Assembly (NCBI GenBank): GCA_022606425.2
Contig: JAHDVF020000840.1
Span: forward strand, 2,542,001-2,606,000
Direction: 5' to 3'
Source of the DNA: Lepidostoma basale
Taxonomy: Eukaryota; Arthropoda; Insecta; Trichoptera; Lepidostomatidae
Length of the DNA stretch: 64,000 bases
Under the pieces are notes generated by a model. It was not told where the DNA came from and ran no database searches. It saw only the letters and a list, made by a program, of their open reading frames with translations. Positions 31,960 through 41,815 of this stretch are shown here, one piece after another. A program made the position numbers and the translations under genes. Every line of letters starts with the position of its first letter. Position 1 is the first letter of the stretch.

Positions 31960-32450
31960 TACACGTAGAAATGAGATTTCTTAGACGAATGTGTGGAAAA
32001 TCTCTGTACGATAAGAGTGTCGATTTTTTTATTTTTTTTATTTTATTATAAAAGACTAACACCAAAGATTTAAATCAATGATATTATAATTTATTTTACA
32101 ATCTTCAATGTGAGCAGAAAATAGCTTATTATTATGAAGAAGGAATCTGGTCGTGTCCAGGCTCGAACCCAAGTCCCCTTGATCAGAAGCCAAGTGTTCT
32201 ATCCCCTAGACCACCACCCGATTATATAAAGTGAATACGGTGCGAATGAAAGTGTTAATGACAAAATAATGAAAGGAAAGGAAAGGAAAGACCAAGGAAA
32301 ACCTGGCACGATCAAATATATCAAAAATTAAATGTCGGCAACGTGAGGAGTCGGAGAAATCGACGTCCGTGCATGACGTATTTATGTTGAGGAAGCGAGA
32401 AAAGTATGTCAAGAAAGAAAAGTGTGCCAGTGCATTATTTCTACCTACGT
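31960..32450 (+). pseudogene. RTE-R LINE split by SINE-Arg
   Basis: 31965-32022 gives the MRFLRRMCGKSLYDK part; 32225-32450 resumes with SEYGANESVNDKIMKG, an AAAGG tandem, RPRKTWHDQ and the terminal block, ending at the SINE-S piece at 32450. Confidence 0.8.
32028..32224 (-). mobile_element. SINE-Arg, second copy inside RTE-R
   Basis: On the minus strand: GGTGGTCTAGGGGATAGAAC (A box), TTCTGAT anticodon loop, GGGTTCGAGCC (B box), body with CTCACATTGAAGATTGTAAA, and A/T-rich tail. CGATT occurs at both junctions as a short probable target duplication. Confidence 0.8.
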
Positions 32451-32540
32451 ATCACACTGCCATTGCTGGGAATCGAACCCGGGACCTTCGGGTGGCAGTC
32501 AAAACACTTTCCATTCGGCCACGAAGGTCATAGTATAGAA
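32450..32540 (-). mobile_element. SINE-S tRNA-like half
   Basis: Minus strand carries GTGGCCGAATGGAAAGTG, GACTGCCACCCGAAGGTC, CCGGGTTCGATTCCC and GGCAGTGTGA. The body 3' of this is replaced by the RTE-R end. Confidence 0.8.
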
Positions 32541-32649
32541 TATAACTGTATGATCAGTGATGTCGGTAAATCATGTTCTACAAACGTAAAACTGTATCAT
32601 TAACATTAAAAAAATCTAAATAAGAACGATGAAAACAATAATGAATTGA

Positions 32650-32965
32650 AGAATCAATTGTATCTCAATAGAGACGAAGATGCAAATTGGAAACAGAAGT
32701 TGATCAAGGTGTTTACAGGACTTATGGCCTGTTATTGGTTGGGTTAAGCGCACGCTTTATATAATACAACATTCCCCATTCCACATTAATTTTTCTTATG
32801 ACCACCATATCTGACAAATTTTTGGAAGTTGTATATATGTTAATCTCCACTAATGCCATCTATGAAGATTGTATTTTAAGCATTAAGCTGAAGATCTTTT
32901 TAACGCAATGTGAAAGGCTACCGCCATTTACCGCATTGCTAGAAACCGCCTGGAGATGTCACTCC
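32650..32965 (+). mobile_element. family M element
   Basis: Begins TTGTATCTCAATAGAGACG, includes TTATTGGTTGGGTTAAGCG and TAATGCCATCTATGAAGATT, and extends into the same 3' segment as 7690-7760 (GCAATGTGAAAGGCTA). Confidence 0.75.
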
Positions 32966-33045
32966 AATCTAACTAACTAACTAACCATCACGCCGTCTCC
33001 CCGAAAGGGTAGGCAGAAAGAATGGACTGTCACACTTTTACTGAT
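32966..33045 (-). pseudogene. RTE-R LINE, last codons
   Basis: CTAACTAACTAACCATCACG then the complement of the SILSAYPFGET codons; stops after CACACTTTT. Confidence 0.75.
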
Positions 33046-33279
33046 GCGGCACTCCATCCTTCTCTTTTCGCTCCACGGGAGACGCGGTGTGATGGGTTGC
33101 GAACCTCATCGCCACCAATAGGCATCTCCCGCGCACACTTCGATCGTCTGACACTCACAAAATAAATCTAAAACAAATAATATAAAATACAATGATATAA
33201 AATAAAATAAAATAACAAAATAAAATTATGCTCCAATCTACTCGTACTCGTATATGCTTTAATTTTGACAAGTTTTTGT
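33046..33279. other. single-copy block
   Basis: GC-rich at 33040-33150, no repeat relation; then AAAATAAAAT-type low-complexity DNA. Confidence 0.3.
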
Positions 33280-33450
33280 TTTTTACAACATTTTGAATGT
33301 ATACAAATACTTGTAGACGAACAACTGGATTTCACCCATTGCGGACTATCAATTCAAGAAGAGATTGATTCTTGAATTGATAGCCCGCAATGGATGAAAT
33401 CCTGTTGTTCGTCTACAAGTATTTGGATACATTCAAAATGTTGTAAAAAA
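33280..33450. repeat. long near-perfect palindrome
   Basis: Arms of about 81 bases (33280-33360 and 33369-33450) with only a few mismatches and an 8-base spacer. The arm includes TACTTGTAGACGAACAAC and CCCGCAATGG; 7855-7910 holds a diverged single arm. No ORF. Confidence 0.85.
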
Positions 33451-33944
33451 TAATTAATTAATTCCACCTCTGACAATATCACAGGAGAATTTCCCGTGTC
33501 AAGCAAGGGGAGAGATTTACAGTCGGGTCCAACAAATGAGCTTGCGAAGAAATAAAACGAGAGAAGAAAAACAAACAAAACAAAAGACGCTACTGTACTC
33601 GGAGACGGGAGATGTATTAACGGCTGCAAAGGGAGAAATTAAGGCCCGCCCAGAATGGTGCTTTTATTGGCAACGAGACGCCATCCCGTGTCACTTGAGT
33701 ACCTAATTGGGAATTTAAAAATACAAGTATTAATGAAAGCCTATTCCAACGAAATTAAAAACTGTAAATTGCTGAAAGTCACAGGAATAAATAATAATAT
33801 AAAACGAATTATTTGGGTGGCAACCCTGCGACATGTTACCAACCACTACTTCGTAGAAGTGGATCAAGATCACAGTAGACTAAGGAAAGCGTGGCACTAC
33901 TTGGCTGTACGAATATTTACGATTCTTGAAAAAATAACATCCGT
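33451..33944. other. single-copy, short ORFs only
   Basis: A 99-codon plus frame (33655-33954) has no recognisable domain and its codon use is unremarkable. Uncertain. Confidence 0.3.
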
Positions 33945-34130
33945 CCGTATTTAATAAGAAAGAAAACGTCTGTTTTCTAGAAATATTATTATAATTTATG
34001 GTAATGATATGTTTCGCCTTTCTAAGACATTTGATAATGCCTTAGGAAGTCGAAACATGTCATTTTCATCAATTAGAATAAAACTTCTAGAAAACAGAGA
34101 TTTTCACTCGTATTAATTACTTAATATGAG
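33945..34130. mobile_element. family F foldback element
   Basis: Arms AAAACGTCTGTTTTCTAGAA and CTTCTAGAAAACAGAGATTT are nearly complementary; the inner region 34031-34066 gives TTGATAA, T, GCCTT/AAGTC hairpin, GAAACATGTC. Outer TTTATTG ends are missing on the left. Confidence 0.8.
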
Positions 34131-34940
34131 TGCTATCTACAGGCTAAGCACAATACAACTTTTTCATGCTAATTTTAAAATGCCACAACAGCAGTTTTAC
34201 ATATTGGATTTCATTCAAACTACTCTCATAACCTTCCTGGGACTAATAAGAACAAACTTTGATACATGGTATTCAGCGAAATCGGTTCAGAAATTTTCGA
34301 TACATGCAGACAGACATTCATTTTTATATATTTAATAACACGTACAATTGTATTACATACTTGTTTTAGAAACAATAAATATGTAAAATACATTTGTGCG
34401 AGAGTCCATCTTATTAATTTATTGTTTTTATCAAGAACAATAAATTTATATGTTATTCATTTAAGAGTTTTATGTATTATTTATTATTTTTTTACGACTT
34501 TGAATAAATCGGATATTATGAGACTTTATTATTATTTCATTCCTTTAGTTTTAATAATAACTAGGATGCCATGTAACTATATCTTATTTACTTAATAAAA
34601 TTCGAATAATTAGCACAGTATAAACATTGTAATAACACCCAAACACTGCGAAACATTTTTACGATTGTTACCTTAAATACAAATAAGTGATAATATGTTC
34701 TTATCATACATGTAATAAATGAGGCGTTTTGCAGCAAATCGCAGAGTAAACTTAATTAAAACGTGTTTCTTCTAGCTAATAAAATAACAATTGTTACTTA
34801 AGCGGGCTAAAACATATCAAATTTATAAAAAACATGTTCATTTTAAATATAAGTGAAATATTGTAGTAAATGGAGGGTTTAACACATTTTATTTAAACTT
34901 TGATACGAAGCCATTACATTTAAAAATAAAGTAAAACTTT
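34131..34940. other. 0.8 kb AT-rich, no features
   Basis: Two overlapping plus-strand frames (69 and 109 codons) are leucine/isoleucine/tyrosine-rich by composition and are not convincing genes. Confidence 0.35.
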
Positions 34941-34970
34941 TTTTCACTTAGTATAAACCACTTTGAGTTA

Positions 34971-35016
34971 GTAGCGCCAACCGGTTTCACTCTGAAGCGA
35001 GCTTCCTCAGGGCTAC
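34971..35016 (-). ncRNA. hammerhead-like ribozyme motif (family G, best copy)
   Basis: Minus strand: stem I 5' GTAGCC, CTGAGGA (35010-35004), A, stem II GCTC/GAGT, GAAA (34988-34985), A-C, CG, G-U, U, then GGCGCTAC. Stem I forms CC/GG plus GTAG/CTAC around a two-base bulge. Flanks (CACTTTGAGTTAGTAGC) do not match other copies. Confidence 0.65.
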
Positions 35017-35039
35017 ACACAAACAATTTGTACATAAAA

Positions 35040-35798
35040 CCAAATAATATTTGTTTAGACACATGGAAATAATGAATAAAGAAAAAATGATAGTATATGT
35101 TAACGATGTTAACGGAACTAGAAATTTAGGAAGACCGAGGAAAACGTGGCGCTATCAAATATATCAAATATTCGACCACGTGAGGAGTTGGAGAAATCCA
35201 TGTGTGTGCACGACTTTCCTTCTTTTTCTTTCCTCAGCCATCTCTCCACTGCTGGATATAGGCCTCCTCCATTTTCTTCCAATCCACTCTATCTTGGGCT
35301 TTTCTTTGCCACTTTCTACCCGCGACAGGGATAATGTCGTCGGCCTATCTTTTTTGGGGTCGGCCCACTCCTCTTTTTCTATCCCATGGTCTCCATTTGA
35401 GGACTCTGGGTTCCCATCGCTCTGTTCCCTGTCTGGCGACATGACCTGCCCACTGCCATTTCAGCTTAGCGACAATGTTCCATTATGTCTATGACTTTTG
35501 TTCGGCGTCTTATTTCTTCATTTCTTATTTTGTCTTTTAGACATACGCCTAACAATTGTCTTTCCATGGACCTTTGCGCACATTTTAGTTTATGTACCGT
35601 ATTGGCAGTTAGCGTAATGGTTTCCAGGCCATAGGTGATCACGGGGAGGATACATGTTTCATATACTTGCGTGCACGACACGATGTATGAATGTTGAGGA
35701 AACGAGAGCAATATGTAAGGAAATAACAGTGTGGTGGTCCATTTATCTGCCTACCCCTTCGGATAGAAGGGTGTGATGGGAAGTTAGTAAGTAAGTTT
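35040..35798 (+). pseudogene. RTE-R LINE split by an RTE-D insertion
   Basis: 35040-35214 reads FRHMEIMNKEKMIVYVNDVN, GRPRKTWRYQIYQI; 35671-35798 resumes with CVHDTMYECx-type codons and the VWWSIYLPTPSDR-like end. GTGCACGAC is present on both sides of the insert. Confidence 0.85.
35215..35670 (-). pseudogene. RTE-D-like LINE tail with 9-bp target duplication
   Basis: Minus strand: YETCILPVITYGLETITLTA, LKCAQRSMERQLLGVCLKDK, IRNEEIRRRTKVID, then after a stop the AGRSCRQTGN, RRHYPCRG and GLEENGGG region. This is post-RT sequence of a BovB-like RTE. Flanked by GTGCACGAC at 35206-35214 and 35671-35679. Confidence 0.85.
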
Positions 35799-36194
35799 TG
35801 AAATTAATATATTATTTGGTGATAAATTTTTGCCTACTATTCATTTTGGTTGACTAAAAATCACGGCTAGTTTTGCGGGTGGAGGGATTTTAAATCATAA
35901 CGATGATGGTCTGTCAATAAAACTCCGGGAAGTTTAAGGAATAAGATCGAAAAGGAACGACGCAAATCGGGCATAATACGAGGCGGACAAAGTTTGCCAT
36001 CAACGTTAGTTTGATGAACGATCAGCGGTGCGACCCCGTCTCCTTGGCTCATACATCAAGTACGATCTCGGCCAGACAGGCGATTTATCAGGAGCCGTAA
36101 CAATGAAGAACTGTCTAATATCCTGGAGGAATTAAAACACGTCTAAAGATCACCAACTCAAGTATTTCTTTGTAATTATTGCAAATATTGCAAA
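35799..36194. other. single-copy, nothing recognised
   Basis: GC-richer at 35930-36090; no family recognised. Confidence 0.3.
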
Positions 36195-36600
36195 TGGAAT
36201 AAGATATCAAATCAAATCAGTTTAACTCAAAATACATTAAAAACAGGAAAATATTTAAGGCATCTATTGAGTACAGATAAAATATTATAAAAATACAACA
36301 TAGTACCAGGAACGCATTAGAAATGGTTCGACATTAGGAAGACAAGATACATTCTAAAGTCAAGAGTATTTGTCTCCTGAACGTACCTTCACTAATATTA
36401 AAGACGTCGATCTCCGAGAAGACCGCGTTCAGCAGACTAATTGCTCTTTCCACCGGTGTCACCAGAGGCAGATTGGTTCTGGTGGCCGGTAGGTAAAACA
36501 ATCTGTGCTGTCGCTGCCGGAGAAATCTATATATATCGAAAGAAGGGTCGGTGCCGAGAACAAAATAAATGGCGCTCTCAAAGTCAGTCACTAAATCAAA
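36195..36600 (-). pseudogene. LINE-T C-terminal end
   Basis: Minus-strand frame: DFESAIYFVLGTDPSF, RLFYLPATRTNLPLVTPVER, NAVFSEIDVFNISEGTFRRQ. It parallels FHLPAYRTNYAQSAAVYR..NIDVFHLNESDFKK at the end of the intact LINE. The (AATCA) tail is at 36210-36222. Confidence 0.85.
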
Positions 36601-36601
36601 C

Positions 36602-37096
36602 ATGGCAGTACAAAATGGAGTTCTAGTGTCAACCCTTAAGCTGGCAAAAAAATGATGAAAGTAGGATAAATGCGGTAGAAATGAGATCACTGAGAAGAAT
36701 GTAGAGAAAATGATATATGATAGAATACCATACAACGAAACAAGGAAGAAATGTAGGGCAGATGATTGCATCGTAAGTAAAATTAAAAAAGGATCCCTGA
36801 GATATTTTGGACATGTAGAAGGAATGGACGAGAGAATAATGGTTAAAATGTTGTATGAAAGCAGTGTGAGTGGAAAAAAAAACCTCGAAAGACCAAGGAA
36901 AGCACGGCATGACCAAATTAATCTAATACCGAAAGGCGGTTATATTCAAAGTTGGAAAAATCGACGAGCTTACATGTTACGATGTATAAATGTAGAGGAA
37001 ACCAAAGAGGTATGTTAAGATAGAGCAGTATGGCTATTCATCCTCTTTGCACACACCTTCGAGGAAACGGTGTGATGGTTAGTTAGTCAGCTAGTA
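36602..37096 (+). pseudogene. RTE-R LINE, diverged subfamily
   Basis: Reads MIYDRIPYNETRKKCRADD, KIKKGSLRYFGHVEGMDERI, SGKKNLERPRKARHDQINLI, NRRAYMLRCINVEETKEVC then stop; closer to the copy at 44735-45190 (SSVSGKRCRGRPRKTW) than to the reference. Confidence 0.85.
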
Positions 37097-37139
37097 ACTG
37101 CTGATTCAAGCATTCCCGTCGAATCGTTAGGTGCAGCTT

Positions 37140-37570
37140 TGATGGGTGAAATAATAATAATAATAAATAATAATATACTAGCTTTTAAAGCGCCGTTTTT
37201 TGTGATATAATCACCACAAGGGCGCATTAAGACGTGTTTTAAATCTAAAATTCTAAATAATGTGAACGCTGCATCTAATTTTTACAATCGGTTAGAAAGT
37301 ATAGTAGAACAAAAAATAAATGTTTAAATTGGGTATGAAATATGAAAAATATGGGTTTTCAGTTTAGATCTGAAATCTGTCGGATCATTTATGCATCTGA
37401 GGTGTGAAGGGAGATTGTTCCAAGGTGATGGACCGGCTACCGCGAACGCTCGATCTCCGAAATTTGTACTGGGGCAACGCTTCGGCTCAACTAATCTTCC
37501 TATTGCCGAGGAGTTCGCCGAGCGAAGTGTGGATTTCCTTGTATTTAGGCTGTCCATTATACAGAGTTCA
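37140..37570 (-). pseudogene. L2-like LINE end
   Basis: Minus strand: LVEPKRCPSTNFGDRAFAVA, GPSPWNNLPSHLRCINDPTD, FRSKLKTHIFHISYPI, stop, 3' UTR with AAACACGTCTTAATGCGCCC and AAAACGGCGCTTTAAAAGCT, and TTATT repeats. A 77-codon frame remains open. Confidence 0.85.
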
Positions 37571-37599
37571 GTTATATAACTTGGTTGGCGAACAATAAC

Positions 37600-37795
37600 G
37601 AAACAGCTGTCGCGACCTACTCATACAAATAAATCGTGAAAACAGTTCGAAACACTATGATACTTCAACATTATAAAAAAGTTTAAATTTAAAACACTGT
37701 TGGACTTGGAAGTCCAAGCCCAACAGTGTTTTAAATTTAAACTTTTTATAATGTTGAAGTATCATAGTATTTCGATCAAAACCACGAAGAATCTC
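37600..37795. repeat. near-perfect palindrome with family K ends
   Basis: Arms ACTATGATACTTCAACATTA (from 37654) and its complement (to about 37769) are identical over about 55 bases except one or two positions, around a centre at CTTGGAAGTCCAAG. GAAACAGCTGTCGCGACC at 37609-37626 is the ribozyme stem III/cleavage part of family K without its 5' half. Confidence 0.85.
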
Positions 37796-37847
37796 TTAAA
37801 ATGTATGAGGAAGAAATATGTTTAATATTAGGAAGAAAAGGACTTAC

Positions 37848-37902
37848 GTAATGCTGTAATGGAAATGGCTTTGTATCTGTGGGTGTTGTGCTGTTTACGT
37901 AC
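37848..37902 (-). CDS. putative alternative exon A (partial CDS)
   Basis: Minus strand: T-rich tract ending TTTGTTTCAG, a 55-base segment starting GTACGT and ending GCATTAC, then donor GTAAGTCC. It resembles 12637-12689 only within the exon and splice signals. Open in two phases: VRKQHNTHRYKAISITAL, or with one base carried in, YVNSTTPTDTKPFPLQHY. Compared with exon B (YVEHTKHISDIKAVIPL), both phases give partial similarity, so the true frame is unsettled. The product is unknown. Confidence 0.4.
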
Positions 37903-38289
37903 CTGAAACAAAAAAAAACAAAAAATATGATTTCTAAGACAAACAATATTTTTTATTTGACATACATTTTACATATGAATTCGGTATAAAAAATTGCCAT
38001 GATGATGTCCAATTTCCGATAAGAGAGTTCAAATTAAAGTTAGCTCAGTAGACTTTTATTTAAATGTAAAATACAGAAATATCATTAACACAATTTTATA
38101 ATAAAAAGTAATATCCTTGAGACAAACAGTAACAAGGGTTATATTATAGGAACTAAAAAAAACTGTCAAAATATAAATAGATAATTCGTAGATAAATTAA
38201 ATTATCATGGGAAATACAGATGTTTGCCACCATTAAGATACCCTAATAAATGATACAAGTATTATACTAAAACGGGTAATGAAATATGC

Positions 38290-38423
38290 ACTCTATTGAC
38301 ACACGCACAAAGCGCACTTTGACGGATGGCGGGTCAATGCCGTGCGGTTTTAGGATGATGCAAAATTTGGCAGCGAGTCCCGCCGCTTGGCCCACACGCC
38401 GTAGGCGGGTGGCCATCATCGAT
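38290..38423 (-). CDS. candidate exon upstream of exon A (partial CDS)
   Basis: Minus strand: TTTTCATTGCAG then a GC-rich, single-copy open segment reading MATRLRRVGQAAGLAAKF, CIILKPHGIDPPSVK. The frame stays open to 38267. Possible donors are GTGCGC after PPSVK or GTGCGTGTG a few bases later. It lies about 390 bases upstream of exon A. The high GC and basic, non-repetitive protein make it more gene-like than anything else in the window outside transposons, but I recognise no family. Confidence 0.3.
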
Positions 38424-38649
38424 CTGCAATGAAAATAGATGTGCATTTGCAAAATACGAATCGCTATGCTCCCTTAAAGACTTTCAACGCAGTAGATTCA
38501 ATGGCATTTACGATAAAAATGTTTACTAAATCGTCATCTTTTAATTTTTTAGAATAATCAGCCTCTAAATATAGCAACGAGTTGGTAAAACTGAACGATA
38601 TTCAAGCAATAAGTGGAATAAAACTAAAGATAAATATATATATTTTTTA

Positions 38650-39000
38650 AATAATTAATTTTATCTCAATAAAGACGAAGGTGTAAATTATTTGGAAACA
38701 GAATATGGCGATCGAGGCGTTTATAGGACTTATGACCTGTCATTGGTTGGGTTAAGCGATCGCTTTATGTAATACAACATTTCCCATTTCGCCCTTCTAC
38801 GAACACCACGTCTGACAATTATTTGAAAGTTGTATATATGTTACCATGTTGTATATATGCTACATTTCACATATTTTAGTTCATTCTACACTAGCGCCAT
38901 CTATTGAGACTAGAGGTAAGCATTAAGCAGAAATGCTTTATTAATGTAATGTAAAAGGCTATCAACCCAATTATTATAAGTGTTTTTCTAAAAGTTTTCC
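38650..39000 (+). mobile_element. family M element
   Basis: Starts ATTTTATCTCAATAAAGACG, includes TCATTGGTTGGGTTAAGCGA and GCGCCATCTATTGAGACTAG, continuing to TAATGTAATGTAAAAGGCTA. Confidence 0.8.
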
Positions 39001-39199
39001 AATTTTTTTCTATTTAATTTATTTAATTATAATGAACGTCTACGGAAAAATTTCAATAACCAATATTTACTAAATTGTTGCCGTTGCCATTAAAATAGAA
39101 ACTAAAATAACTGTAATTCATATTTACTTATTAAAATTTCTTGGAAGAAGTTCATTTTAAATAATGAAAACAAAAAAAAAATACAAAATTTATTTATTA

Positions 39200-39375
39200 T
39201 TATATATTATATTATATAATATAATATTAAGTGTGATTCCACTTGTGTTTAACGTCGACTGGTTTCGGTAGCTTGGCACGACACCAGAAGATGGCAGCAA
39301 ACTGCCGAAACCGGTCGACGTTAAACACAATTGAAAACACACTAAATATATAATAATAAAGAAATTTTGTATAAT
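39200..39375. mobile_element. family J foldback with ribozyme-like motif
   Basis: GTGTTTAACGTCGACTGGTT at the left mirrors ACCGGTCGACGTTAAACAC at the right. AATAAAGAAATTTTGTATAA follows, as in the copy at 40436. Confidence 0.65.
39281..39325 (+). ncRNA. hammerhead-like motif (family J)
   Basis: CAGAAGA (39285-39291; U4 is A), T, stem II GGCAG/CTGCC of 5 bp, GAAA 39307-39310, ACCGGT, C. Stem I is weak. Confidence 0.45.
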
Positions 39376-40435
39376 TTTTTTTTTGTTTTCATTATTGAAA
39401 AAAAAACATTTTTTTTTCTTGTGGCAATTAATAGTTTGTGGCAAATTTAATTACTCTATTGTTAATTGATAATCTCAATTAAATATGAATAAACTCTTCT
39501 TGTTACCAGTTTCAAGAATTATTTTTTGCCTGTCATATTTAAAAATATATATGTATATTCTTTGGTTTTTTCTAAAACCTAATGCTACTGACTTTTTTTT
39601 TAAATTTGAGCACATTGACACAGACTTTGGTTGAGTTTTCCAATATTTCTCGTTTTCCGCATGTTTATTATGTAACAGGTAGGAATTTTTAAACCAACGC
39701 GAATACATAAAATAATATACAATTAATATAATTTTTCGTAGAAAATTGTTAAAATTACCATATTTATATTAAAAAATAAGTCAAAGGAAAGTAATGTCAT
39801 TGATAGAGTGACGATTTATACGTAAAAACTACTTGCTATGTATGATACTGTTACATTGCAAGATATACAATTGAAGCCCTAGTTTAAGGATGAAGGAAAC
39901 GTGGAAACTCCGGGGGTGGTTGCAGCCTGGCGCAGGTGAGAAGAAAGCACTAAAACTGATGCAGGACCGCTATCAAAAACTATTTTATACAATATTTCGA
40001 GCACGTACTCCGCCAACGGTGTTTGAAATTCTACTATAAAACTTCATTGTTAGTTTACTAGAGAAATGCGAGTTTGTGTGAGCTCCTTTGTGTTGAGTTT
40101 TAAACTCTGTATGTAATTTACATAAAACATTTAAAATATTCAATGTTTTAATTTGAATCGTGATTTACTATCATACGTTAATCGAACTACTCGTATTGTG
40201 CTTCTTCGAAAAATGTGTAAAAAATACATGACTTCTCAAAACGAGTTTTTTGATAATGTTTTGATAACGAATTTGTTTTTTGATTATGATTGGCGTATAA
40301 AAGTGCTTCAAAATTAAAATATTTAAGATTCAACTCATTTTTTAAATTGAACCGCATTCGAAATAAGCAAATACAACACTGTCTGAGTTCGGATACCCAC
40401 TCACTTATTACATAAACTAAATCAATTTTGATGTA
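39376..40435. other. 1.1 kb AT-rich, no features
   Basis: A GC-richer patch at 39880-40020 is not repeated in the window. No gene recognised. Confidence 0.3.
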
Positions 40436-40530
40436 GGTACTTGAAGATGGTCGAAACCGGTAGGCGTAAAACACAATTAATATCTCACTAAATAAATAAT
40501 AAATAATAAAGAAATTTTGTATAATTTTTT
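40436..40530 (+). mobile_element. family J copy with decayed motif
   Basis: TTGAAGATGG, a nearly lost stem II, TCGAAACCGGTAGG, then the AATAAAGAAATTTTGTATAA end shared with 39350-39375. Confidence 0.55.
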
Positions 40531-41129
40531 TTTTGTTTTCTTTATCTCATCCTTTTTTCCTTACTCCATCCCTTTTTTCATTTTATTTGTGGTGCTATTG
40601 TCTGCCTTATATTTCGTCCTTATTACGTCGTCCGGTATTCTATCGGATATCGTTTTCTTGCACATCATTATGAGTGATTTCATTTCTACGGTACGTAACG
40701 TTATTTATAATCTTAAAAGGACTGTTGAAAATTTGAGTATGTACAATCTTAAGTCAGAATCCGTAGTTTATTTGATTATTTCAAGTCATATTCTAGCCGT
40801 ATCCCGCAGAAGCCAACATAAACGGTATACTAAAAACAACAACATGTCATGCCCCGTAATTTATTGTGTTCGCATTGAACAAATTACGAGACAGTGCGAT
40901 TAAAACAATTTACGAACTCTGAAAGTTCTGAAAGTAATAACAACGTAACTATGTACACATCCAGCGTAATTTGATCTGTAAATAAGCCCTAACCACCGAA
41001 TACTCACACTACTTTCGCGGTTTAAACTGATGTTTGAGGTTTAACAGGGGTGTTGTGCTTGACAAAGAGTCCCGAGACTATAATTATTACATTATATAAA
41101 CATACTACCAAAGAGTCTAAGCATAAAAA
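40531..41129. other. possible decayed RTE plus unassigned DNA
   Basis: 40590-40700 (TGGTGCTATTGTCTGCCTTA, GTCGTCCGGTATTCTATCGG) resembles the minus-strand RTE-R diverged subfamily at 45120-45180. The rest is unassigned. Confidence 0.35.
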
Positions 41130-41295
41130 TCAAATCAAATGAGTTTATTTCTTCAAAAGACATTACAAAAATAAGGTTTAAGGCATCTATTGAGAACAGG
41201 TTAAATAATATATAGTATATAGTATACTACCAGAAACGCATGGGAGATCGTTCGACATTAGGAAGATAAGATACTCTCCAGAATGTTAAATGAGA
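41130..41295 (-). pseudogene. LINE-T 3' end
   Basis: Window order: AAATCAAATCAAATGAGTTT tail, TTTAAGGCATCTATTGAGAA, GTTCGACATTAGGAAGATAA. Only 3' UTR and the last codons. Confidence 0.75.
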
Positions 41296-41559
41296 ATTTA
41301 CGAAATATTGTACGTAAAAAAAAAAGTTTAGTAATTTAGATGGAGGAAAGACTCAAGCAATATTGTATGCACAGATGAAAGATTACAAACGCATTATATA
41401 ACAATTTTTGAGATGAACAATGAATTCAATACAAATGAGGCGACCATTAAGCGAGCAGTTTGGTAGAGTCGATTATAAACTAAAAGAGTTAAGAGTCGAT
41501 TATAAACTAACAATTTCCACTTGCTAAGGCATGAAATAAGTGCAAAATAGCCTCGTTTA
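41296..41559. other. no recognisable features
   Basis: Short AT-rich stretch with GAGTCGATTATAAACTAA duplicated in tandem at 41466-41510. Confidence 0.4.
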
Positions 41560-41815
41560 AGTAGAATTGGGCCAGCCATATAGCTAGGACAGCGGATGAT
41601 CGGTGGACAAGACGCACCCTAGAGTTGCAGCCGAGAATCGGCCATAGAAATCCTGGCAGACCACAAGCTAGATGGTCTGTTGACATCGAGAGGCAAGAGG
41701 TCAATGGCACAGAACGGCGAGAGATAGAGAGTCGTGGATTATGTGGAAGTCGGGAAAGGAGGTCTATGTTCAGCACTGGACGACCAAAGGCTGATGATGA
41801 TGAAGGCATGAAAAA
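41560..41815 (+). pseudogene. RTE-D LINE tail
   Basis: LGQPYS, SVDKTHPRVAAENRP, NPGRPQARWSVDIERQEV, RDRESWIMWK and DDQRLMMMKA: the GRP..RW, DRE.W and MMM tail of BovB-like RTE, with frameshifts. ATGATGATGA tail. Confidence 0.75.

Noticed and set aside
34126..34595. ORFs of 69 and 109 codons rich in I, L, Y and F
   Set aside because: Composition is explained by AT-rich DNA; no signal for a membrane protein family.
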